Assembly: GCA_003511825.1 (NCBI GenBank) | Contig: DOIU01000447.1 | Coordinates: 1-11,572 of the forward strand | Source: Gammaproteobacteria bacterium | Lineage (GTDB): Bacteria; Pseudomonadota; Gammaproteobacteria; Granulosicoccales; Granulosicoccaceae | Direction of reading: 5' to 3' | DNA length: 11,572 nt | In this document: positions 5,136 to 11,036 of the stretch, one piece after another | Layout: the number at the start of each line of letters is the position of its first letter | Numbering within the stretch: position 1 is the stretch's first letter | Notes under the pieces: model-generated | Told to the model about the DNA's origin: nothing | The model's input: the letters and a program-made list of their open reading frames with translations, nothing else | The model's database searches: none | Made by a program: the position numbers and the translations under genes

Positions 5136-6995
5136 ATGAACGATCCAATTGCACTATCGCCTGAGATGATGCTCGTACTCGCCATTTTGGCGTTTACGAT
5201 TTATCTGTTCGTTTCAGAGAAAGTGCGTGTGGACGTAGCAGCCATCGTTATTATGGTCCTACTGGGTTTGACCACCATGCTCCCCAAGTTGGAACCCGTG
5301 GTGAGCACACGCGAGCTGTTTACGGGTTTTTCAAGTAACGCCGTTATCTCCATCATCGCCACCATGATCATCGGGGCCGGACTAGACAAAACCGGTGTGA
5401 TGTCACGTGTTGCAGCCCTGATCCTTAAGCGCGGTGGGTCGACAGAGTCCCGCATCGTCGCCCTGGTTTCAGCCACGGTTGGGGTCATCTCAGGATTTAT
5501 GCAGAACGTCGGCGCCGCCGCGCTTTTTTTGCCCGTGGTGAGCCGAATCTCACGCCGCACCGGTTTACCGATGTCGCGCTTGCTCATGCCTATGGGTTTT
5601 TGCGCCATCCTCGGTGGCACAGCAACAATGATCGGCTCCAGCCCTATGATTTTGCTCAACGATTTGCTGGCCAACTCCAATAAATCGCTGCCCGAACACC
5701 TGCACATGGAGCCCTTCCATCTCTTTGATGTCACACCGATCGGGGCGGCTCTTGTGCTCACCGGCATCGCCTATTTTGTGATTGCTGGCCGATGGGTGCT
5801 GCCGCAGCAGCAAAGTGGCGAGACAGAACGCTCTTCACGCGCATCGGACTACTTCAAGCGCGTCTACCAAATCAGTGGTGAATTGGTCGAAGCGCGCGTC
5901 CAGGTCGAAAGCCCGATGCTGGGGATGACGATCCAACAGGTTGCTGATAACTACCCGGAACTGCCCTTTCTCGTCGCCCTGTATGACGGTGAGGTGGTAA
6001 AAGTCCCTCCGGCACTCGACGAGATGATCTGGGCCAATACCGTGGTCGGCCTGATGGGCGATCGCGCGCAGATTGAAGCCTTTTGCGAGGCCTATCACTG
6101 GGAAATCAAGGGCGAACCTGATCGCTTTGCCGATGTCCTGAACGCACAGCACAGTGGTATCGCGGAAATCGTTATACCGCCAGGCTCCAGCCTCATCGGC
6201 AAAAAAATCAGCGAAATCAAACCTCGGCGGAATTTCGGCACCAACATCCTCCAAATTCACCGTTCCGAGTCCATCATTGAACACCGATTTGGTGATACCG
6301 AGCTGCGCTCGGGTGATACATTGGTGGTGCATGCGACCTGGAAGGACGTGCATAAACTCTCTCAGAACAACGATTTTGCAGTGGTAACTGACCACAAATA
6401 CGAAGAGATGCGGCCCGAGAAACTGCGTTGGGCCCTGATCTTCTTTGCCATCGCCTTAGGGCTGGTGCTGTTCACAGATTTGTTGCTGTCTGTCGCGTTG
6501 CTGGTCGGTGCGATCGGTATGGTTGTGACCGGCGTGTTGAGCATCGACGAAGCCTATGAATCGGTCAGCTGGCAAACGGTGTTTCTGCTCGCCAGTCTCA
6601 TACCGCTGGGCCTTGCGGTCGAAGCCTCCGGCACGGCAGCCTGGATCGCCCAAAAGACCTTGATGTTACTTGGCGACGTACCGACTTGGGTGCTGCAGGT
6701 CGTGGTCGCCTTGCTCTCCACGTTTTTTACCTTAGTGATGTCCAATGTGGGTGCGACCGTGCTGCTGGTGCCGCTGGCAGTGAATATCGCGGTTGGCGCG
6801 GGCGCAGATCCCACGATGTTTGCCCTCACCGTGGCGATCTCAACCTCCAATTCCTTCCTTATCCCTACGCATCAAGTCAACGCGCTACTGATGGGCCCTG
6901 GGGGCTATCAGGTTGCAGACTTTATGCGTGCCGGTGGCGTGATGACACTGCTCTTTCTGACCGTCAGCCTGATTATGCTGAATATTGTCTTTTGA
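5136..6995 (+). CDS. SLC13/DASS-type permease with two central RCK_C (TrkA-C) domains
   Basis: A 619-residue inner-membrane transporter. The N-terminal half has hydrophobic segments at about 11-26, 33-50, 68-86, 107-122, 124-138, 150-170 and 200-220. It carries the DASS-like helical-hairpin signatures FMQNVGAAALFLPV (121-134) and GGTATMIGSSPMILLND (160-176). Two soluble RCK_C domains follow, at about 250-318 and 340-408; the second contains GSSLIGKKISEI and ELRSGDTLVVHA. The membrane part resumes at about 430-619, with the matching SNVGATVLLVP (536-546) and STSNSFLIPTHQVN (569-582) repeats. Relatives import sulfate, dicarboxylates or other anions, usually with Na+, and the substrate cannot be read from sequence. 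The open frame extends back to a GTG at 5004. I chose ATG at 5136 because the earlier 44 residues are low-complexity, hydrophilic and unlike the family, and a promoter lies between. The ribosome binding site at 5136 is weak. Confidence 0.87.
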   Translation: MNDPIALSPEMMLVLAILAFTIYLFVSEKVRVDVAAIVIMVLLGLTTMLPKLEPVVSTRELFTGFSSNAVISIIATMIIGAGLDKTGVMSRVAALILKRGGSTESRIVALVSATVGVISGFMQNVGAAALFLPVVSRISRRTGLPMSRLLMPMGFCAILGGTATMIGSSPMILLNDLLANSNKSLPEHLHMEPFHLFDVTPIGAALVLTGIAYFVIAGRWVLPQQQSGETERSSRASDYFKRVYQISGELVEARVQVESPMLGMTIQQVADNYPELPFLVALYDGEVVKVPPALDEMIWANTVVGLMGDRAQIEAFCEAYHWEIKGEPDRFADVLNAQHSGIAEIVIPPGSSLIGKKISEIKPRRNFGTNILQIHRSESIIEHRFGDTELRSGDTLVVHATWKDVHKLSQNNDFAVVTDHKYEEMRPEKLRWALIFFAIALGLVLFTDLLLSVALLVGAIGMVVTGVLSIDEAYESVSWQTVFLLASLIPLGLAVEASGTAAWIAQKTLMLLGDVPTWVLQVVVALLSTFFTLVMSNVGATVLLVPLAVNIAVGAGADPTMFALTVAISTSNSFLIPTHQVNALLMGPGGYQVADFMRAGGVMTLLFLTVSLIMLNIVF

Positions 6996-7076
6996 GCCAT
7001 GCTGATATAGGCTGTCGCCAAGCATAAAAGAAATCTAATAGCCTACCAGCAGCATTACGTCTGCAAGCTCCCCGCG

Positions 7077-7139
7077 CGAATAAAAATTCCAGTACGTCGA
7101 CACTCTCCCTGAGGCCGGCGGCTGACAGATTTTTATTTG
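7077..7139 (+). repeat. Long inverted repeat immediately upstream of the phosphoribulokinase ribosome binding site
   Basis: AATAAAAAT (7079-7087) and ATTTTTATT (7129-7137) are exact reverse complements. In RNA the stem extends to about 12 pairs with two G-U pairs (7077-7088 with 7128-7139). The 40-base loop contains the palindromes GTCGAC and GCCGGC. The stem ends seven bases before the GGGA ribosome binding site. It could be a leader structure that affects translation or a spaced operator in DNA. Confidence 0.55.
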
Positions 7140-7146
7140 AAAATAC

Positions 7147-7150
7147 GGGA
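7147..7150 (+). promoter_or_regulatory. Ribosome binding site of the phosphoribulokinase gene
   Basis: GGGA lies eight bases before the ATG at 7159 and supports that start. The protein begins four residues before the family's conserved HPVIAVTGSSGAGTT, as expected. Confidence 0.55.
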
Positions 7151-7158
7151 ACAGCACT

Positions 7159-8046
7159 ATGTCCAAAAAACACCCTGTTATAGCCGTCACGGGTTCATCA
7201 GGCGCGGGCACGACCTTTGTTAAACGGGCCTTTGAGAACGTCTTTCGACGCGAGAACATCTTCTCCGCTATCGTCGAAGGTGACAGCTTTCACAGCCTGT
7301 CACGCGCTGAATTCAAAGCAGCCGTCACGGAAGCGGAACAAGACGGCAATGACCACTTCAGTCATTTTGGCCCGCAAGCCAATGACTTTCATGCCTTGGA
7401 GCGCTTGTTCAAAAGTTATGGCGAAAGTGGTACCGGCAAAAAACGCTACTACCTGCACAACGACGACGAAGCGCGGCACCACAACCAGCGTCTTGGTTGC
7501 AACCAACAGGCGGGCGAGTTCACGCCCTGGGAAGACATTCCCGCGGGATCAGACATTCTCTTCTATGAAGGCTTACACGGCTTGGTCGCCGGTGAAGACT
7601 ATAACGTCGCGCAATACGTTGACCTTGGCGTTGGCGTAGCACCGAGCGTCAACCTCGAATGGATACAAAAAATCCATCGCGACAACGCAGAACGAGGCTA
7701 TTCTGCCGAAGCCATTGTCGACACCATATTGCGGCGGATGCCCGATTATGTGAACCACATCACACCGCAGTTCTCACGCACCGATGTGAACTTCCAGCGT
7801 GTACCGATTGTGGATACCTCTAACCCCTTTGTCGCCCGCGATATACCGACAGCCGATGAAAGCATGGTGGTCGTCAGATTCAGTGATCCGCGAAAGTTTG
7901 ACGTGGATTTCCCTTACCTACTGACCATGCTGCATGACTCCTTCATGTCACGGCGCAACTCCATCGTCGTACCTGGCGGCAAAATGGGGCTGGCGATGGA
8001 GCTGATCCTGACGCCCATCATCCAGCGCATGATCAACAGGGTGTAG
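7159..8046 (+). CDS. prk: Phosphoribulokinase, class I (proteobacterial octameric type)
   Basis: A 295-residue kinase that phosphorylates ribulose 5-phosphate with ATP to ribulose 1,5-bisphosphate in the cytoplasm. It has the P-loop GSSGAGTT (12-19), EGDSFH (40-45) with the probable catalytic base Asp42, FSHFGPQANDF (67-77) and LFYEGLHG (134-141). It also has NLEWIQKIHRD (165-175), PDYVNHITPQFSRTDVNFQRVP (195-216), VDTSNPF and VVPGGKMGLAMELILTP. All are hallmarks of the class shared by autotrophic proteobacteria and E. coli PrkB. Compared with these, residues about 107-118 hold an extra stretch (HHNQRLGCNQQA) and 245-250 has two extra residues. No RuBisCO, CbbR or other Calvin-cycle gene is present, so a carbon-fixation role is plausible but not shown; a PrkB-like role remains possible. 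It is separated from the permease by 163 bases. Confidence 0.93.
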   Translation: MSKKHPVIAVTGSSGAGTTFVKRAFENVFRRENIFSAIVEGDSFHSLSRAEFKAAVTEAEQDGNDHFSHFGPQANDFHALERLFKSYGESGTGKKRYYLHNDDEARHHNQRLGCNQQAGEFTPWEDIPAGSDILFYEGLHGLVAGEDYNVAQYVDLGVGVAPSVNLEWIQKIHRDNAERGYSAEAIVDTILRRMPDYVNHITPQFSRTDVNFQRVPIVDTSNPFVARDIPTADESMVVVRFSDPRKFDVDFPYLLTMLHDSFMSRRNSIVVPGGKMGLAMELILTPIIQRMINRV

Positions 8047-8067
8047 GAAAGCGCACCATGCCAAGGC

Positions 8068-8083
8068 CGCCCAAGGACGGGCG
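8068..8083. terminator. Small GC hairpin between converging prk and metA-like genes
   Basis: CGCCC (8068-8072) pairs with GGGCG (8079-8083) across six bases in the 49-base gap between the two stop codons. No T-tract is present on either side. It could be a weak bidirectional transcription barrier, or nothing. Confidence 0.25.
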
Positions 8084-8095
8084 ACCACAGGCAAC

Positions 8096-9166
8096 TCAGC
8101 GAGACCAACCCAAGGGATCGCTTGGATCAACCCCCGGCATAAACGGCTTGTCGCGCTCACTACCCGTCACCTGATACACCAGGCCAATCCAGTTCCCCAC
8201 GACCGCTTCACCCGTGTCGTGCCACGTGTTATGAATACTATCGAGCACCAACGCTTCGGGAAATGTCGGCACGGCTCCCTGCCCCGACATGGCGCTTTGT
8301 AAGCGTTCACGGTATTCATCAAACACAGCAGCGGAGGTCATATCGAAGTAATGCTCAGGGAACGGCGGGTAATCCGCTCGCAAGCCATTGCAATACCGAC
8401 CGACCTCACGCTTGTATTCTTTAAGCAAGGAGATGTTGTCAAACTCCGGATGCCCTTGAAAATAGACCGTACGCAATCCATCACGACTGACAGCCAGATG
8501 CACACCCGCGACTTCACTCTCTACCAAGACGTGCAAACCTGCCTGCTCAATCTGTTCACGGCTGACGTCATTAAAACGCGAGTGCGGCACATCAAAGCGG
8601 GTATTAACATCATTGACCAGCGGATGTGACTGATCAAGTACACGATGGCCAAACACACCCCAACGTTTTTGCGACAAGTGCCGGCGATGAATACCGTGTT
8701 CAAACTGCAGCACAGCGTGCGACGCCAAACACGAACACAACACGGAAGTGACGTTAGTCTGCGCCCAGTCGTACACACGCTTGAGCGGCTCCCAAAATGG
8801 CTCTCGCGACAAATCTGGCTGCGTGACATTAGCACCCGTGATAATCAAACCGTCCAAGCCGTTTGCCTGCACGTCTTCAAAACGTTCGTAGTAACGCGCC
8901 ACATGCGCACGTGCCTTGTCTCCGCGCTCGATTTCATCCAGTGTGAACGGGTGTAAAAAGAACTGCGCGATTGGGTTGCTCTCCCCCACCAACCTGAAAA
9001 ACTGTCGCTCGGTCGCCTCCATGGCGGCGTCCGGCATCATATTGAGCAATCCAAAATGCAATTCGCGAATATCCTGATGCTTCGCACGCTCAGGCGTGAG
9101 CACTGTCATGCCCTCGCGGCGCAGGCGTGCAAAAGACGGCAAATCATTTTGGGCAACAATAGGCAT
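8096..9166 (-). CDS. metA: Homoserine O-acyltransferase, MetA/HTS family (divergent subtype)
   Basis: A 356-residue member of the MetA family, longer than E. coli MetA (309). The family transfers an acyl group from succinyl-CoA or acetyl-CoA to homoserine, the first committed step of methionine synthesis. Visible signatures: RELHFGLLNMMPDAAMEATERQF (34-56), DGLIITGANV (105-114), the nucleophile Cys146 in SVLCSCLASHAVLQ, and His239 with Glu241 in FQGHPEFD, matching E. coli Cys142, His235 and Glu237. Differences from E. coli: the MPKK pair becomes MPDA, and the position equivalent to Gly111 (the succinyl/acetyl determinant) is Thr115. An added segment lies at about 260-312. Acyl specificity is therefore not assigned. 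The start ATG follows AGGAGAG at eight bases; that site overlaps the stop codon of the upstream ATPase gene, so the two are coupled. Last gene of the ypfJ-like operon. Confidence 0.85.
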   Translation of the reverse strand: MPIVAQNDLPSFARLRREGMTVLTPERAKHQDIRELHFGLLNMMPDAAMEATERQFFRLVGESNPIAQFFLHPFTLDEIERGDKARAHVARYYERFEDVQANGLDGLIITGANVTQPDLSREPFWEPLKRVYDWAQTNVTSVLCSCLASHAVLQFEHGIHRRHLSQKRWGVFGHRVLDQSHPLVNDVNTRFDVPHSRFNDVSREQIEQAGLHVLVESEVAGVHLAVSRDGLRTVYFQGHPEFDNISLLKEYKREVGRYCNGLRADYPPFPEHYFDMTSAAVFDEYRERLQSAMSGQGAVPTFPEALVLDSIHNTWHDTGEAVVGNWIGLVYQVTGSERDKPFMPGVDPSDPLGWSR

Positions 9167-9174
9167 TGCGGGTA

Positions 9175-9181
9175 CTCTCCT
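9175..9181 (-). promoter_or_regulatory. Strong ribosome binding site of metA overlapping the ATPase stop codon
   Basis: Read on the minus strand, TGAGGAGAG combines the ATPase TGA stop (9183-9181) with AGGAGAG, eight bases before the metA ATG at 9166. Ribosomes finishing the ATPase would sit on the metA initiation site, so expression of the two proteins is likely linked. Confidence 0.8.
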
Positions 9182-10035
9182 CAGGCGACTGCCGATCCAT
9201 TGGGGATCGCCGCTTCAAGGACATCGAGAAATTCAGCTTCGGTACGGATACCAAATACATCCTGGGCGTCAATGGTATAACCGTACTCTTGAGCGATACG
9301 TGCATAACGCGGCAGGCGAGACTGAAACAAGCGCGGAAAAATCCAGCGAACAAAGTCATCGGGGTCAATGGTTGCCACGTAGTCAACACCGCGCTGTTCG
9401 CAGTAGATGGCTAGCTGCTCGTCGAGGAAAGCCTCACGATAATACAAGGGCTTGGGGTCTCTTTCAGCGCGTGCGATCAATTGCCGTTCATCAACGTCAC
9501 TGGCTTTGATATACACAATCATCGTGTGCTCGGCCAACATCGCCATCACGCGCGGATCATCCAGCTCGCACAAGCTGCCACCGACATCATTGATAAAATA
9601 GTCGTAGCCGTATATCGCACGCGCCTTGTGAATGAAGTCTGGCACATCGAGCATGGCTGCAACCTCAGCCTCGTGGTGCAGACGCTGGCGACGCTTGAAT
9701 TCCGTCAGCGAGAGCCCGCCCTGCGCTGGGTTGCCCAGCTTACCCAAAAACGCCGACAACGGCTTGAGATGATCAACACCGATGTTGTTTCCGATGTACA
9801 CTGAATCTGATCGCAGCAAGTCGCGCAAAAACGGGACCTGCATGGCTTGCTGCTTGATGTTGTCCAGAATCGCTTCGTCGAGATAGCGCGTCCCGATGCG
9901 GTAGTCGCCCGAATAGTGAAACCAGTGATGCTCGCGGAGCATTGTGGCCAAGGCCGTTTTGCCCACACCCGACATACCGAGCAACGTTATCGATTTAAAC
10001 TTCCAGTCACGAAATTGTTGCCGGCTGAGTTTCAC
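9181..10035 (-). CDS. Uncharacterised P-loop ATPase, kinase-like, operonic with metA
   Basis: I recognise a P-loop NTPase but no named function. With the GTG start at 10035 it is 284 residues. Residues 15-30 form a strand plus Walker A loop, ITLLGMSGVGKTALAT, with Lys26 and Thr27. WFHYSGDYRIGTRYLDE (38-54) follows, with an Asp-Arg-Arg pattern like the acceptor side of shikimate-kinase-type enzymes. Then come a long helical middle (55-140) with LSAFLGKLGNPAQGGLSLTEFKRRQ, a probable Walker B-like strand YFINDVGGSLCEL (146-158), MIVYIKAS (172-179), and an Arg-rich C-terminal third. No membrane segment or signal peptide. An upstream GTG at 10095 would overlap the protease gene; GTG at 10035 is preferred because GGGGA lies five bases before it and the added residues look non-conserved. 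It sits 34 bases after the protease gene and overlaps the metA ribosome binding site. A small-molecule kinase is a guess. Confidence 0.75.
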   Translation of the reverse strand: MKLSRQQFRDWKFKSITLLGMSGVGKTALATMLREHHWFHYSGDYRIGTRYLDEAILDNIKQQAMQVPFLRDLLRSDSVYIGNNIGVDHLKPLSAFLGKLGNPAQGGLSLTEFKRRQRLHHEAEVAAMLDVPDFIHKARAIYGYDYFINDVGGSLCELDDPRVMAMLAEHTMIVYIKASDVDERQLIARAERDPKPLYYREAFLDEQLAIYCEQRGVDYVATIDPDDFVRWIFPRLFQSRLPRYARIAQEYGYTIDAQDVFGIRTEAEFLDVLEAAIPNGSAVA

Positions 10036-10040
10036 GCGAT

Positions 10041-10045
10041 TCCCC
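10041..10045 (-). promoter_or_regulatory. Ribosome binding site that decides the GTG start of the ATPase
   Basis: GGGGA on the minus strand lies five bases before GTG at 10035. The alternative GTG at 10095 lies inside the end of the protease gene with no comparable motif. This favours the shorter protein. Confidence 0.55.
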
Positions 10046-10069
10046 GTCGTTATGGTCTGAGTTAATGTA

Positions 10070-10906
10070 CTAGCGCCGCAAGGGCAATGTGTCACACGAT
10101 TCCATTCGCCCGGTTTTTAAGCCCGTCAAAAACCACGTGACGCGCTGCTCGGACGAACCGTGCGTAAAGGCATCCGGACGCACCACCCGCCCCGATTCCT
10201 TCATGAGCCGATCGTCCCCAATCGCTGCAGCTGAGCGCAGGCCTTCTTCAATGTCTCCCTTTTCGAGCAGACGACTGTTTTCGTGCGCATGATGCGCCCA
10301 AACACCCGCATAGCAATCAGCCTGCAGTTCGGCGCGCACCGACAAGGCGTTGCCTTCGGCCTTGCTCATCCGTTGCCGCGCGCGCTGCACCGCCAGAGAC
10401 ACACCCATCAAGTTTTGTAGATGATGACCCACTTCATGGCCCAGCACATAGGCACGGGCGAAATCGCCAGCGCCTCCCATGCGCTCGAGCTCCCGATAGA
10501 AGCTCAGGTCAATGTAAATCTTATAATCCGCCGGGCAATAAAACGGCCCTACCGCCGCCGATGCAAAACCACAGGCGGAATCGACACTGTCTGAGAACAG
10601 CACCAGTCTAGGATCTTTATAGCGCGCGTTGCGCACGGCAAATTCACGAGACCACACGTCCTCTGTTGATGCGAGAATCGCAGAGACAAACTGGACGTTT
10701 TCATCATCTTGCTCAGTGGGCGCTGTGGTCTGTATGCCGCCCTCCAAAGGCCCGAGCAATTGGGTCACGTCTTGGCCCAAGAATAGGCCCAGGACAATCA
10801 ACAACAGCGTGCCAATGCCACCGCCGACCTTGACGCCACGCCCGAGCCTGCTCGAGCCGCGCCGATCTTCAACATTTGCGCTTCGCCGCAACCTTTTCCA
10901 ACGCAT
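10070..10906 (-). CDS. ypfJ: YpfJ-like neutral zinc metallopeptidase, membrane-anchored
   Basis: A 278-residue protein of the YpfJ zinc-peptidase family. The basic N-terminus (R/K at 2-26, including RGSSRLGRG) precedes one hydrophobic segment (about 28-45), giving an inner-membrane anchor with the body probably in the periplasm. The catalytic motif GHEVGHH has zinc ligands His157 and His161 and catalytic Glu158. The RAELQADCYAGVWAHH stretch (191-206) probably supplies the third ligand. Other family blocks are VLFSDSVDSACGFASAAVGPFYCPADYKIYIDLSF (102-136), with two cysteines that may pair, and DAFTHGSSEQRVTWF near the end. The substrate is not known for the family. It is the first gene of a three-gene unit with the ATPase and metA-like genes. 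The ATG at 10906 has GGGAAG five bases upstream. Apparently full length. Confidence 0.92.
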   Translation of the reverse strand: MRWKRLRRSANVEDRRGSSRLGRGVKVGGGIGTLLLIVLGLFLGQDVTQLLGPLEGGIQTTAPTEQDDENVQFVSAILASTEDVWSREFAVRNARYKDPRLVLFSDSVDSACGFASAAVGPFYCPADYKIYIDLSFYRELERMGGAGDFARAYVLGHEVGHHLQNLMGVSLAVQRARQRMSKAEGNALSVRAELQADCYAGVWAHHAHENSRLLEKGDIEEGLRSAAAIGDDRLMKESGRVVRPDAFTHGSSEQRVTWFLTGLKTGRMESCDTLPLRR

Positions 10907-10949
10907 CTGGCTTCCCGTGTTTTACTAGGCACTTGCCGATCGACCCGCT

Positions 10950-10979
10950 ATTTTAGTGTAGTGTAACGATCAACAGCAA
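10950..10979 (-). promoter_or_regulatory. Candidate promoter for the ypfJ-ATPase-metA operon
   Basis: On the minus strand TTGCTG (10979-10974) and TAAAAT (10955-10950, five of six to TATAAT) are separated by 18 bases. Transcription would start near 10943, about 37 bases before the ypfJ-like ATG. The -35 box is weak (three of six). The rest of the 130-base divergent gap shows no clear promoter for the opposite gene. Confidence 0.35.
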
Positions 10980-11036
10980 CACAGGCAGGTAGCAAGGGGC
11001 CTCGCCCACATCGGACGGCAATACAGTTATGCAGTC

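Noticed and set aside
5201..5767. Minus-strand open frame of 188 codons inside the permease gene
   Set aside because: It is a shadow of the membrane-protein reading frame; the plus-strand frame has conserved DASS signatures throughout and the shadow product is Thr/Met/Arg-rich without recognisable domains.
5835..6395. Minus-strand open frame of 186 codons under the RCK_C region
   Set aside because: Antisense to two recognisable RCK_C domains, with no ribosome binding site or gene-like context.
7008..7045. Possible terminator after the permease (TAGGCT with AGCCTA)
   Set aside because: The stem is short with a 22-base loop or longer and no T-tract follows, so it does not meet the requirements of an intrinsic terminator.
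10036..10095. Upstream GTG start for the ATPase at 10095
   Set aside because: It overlaps the end of the protease gene, lacks a ribosome binding site and adds a Cys/Thr-rich stretch before the P-loop; GTG at 10035 has GGGGA at five bases.
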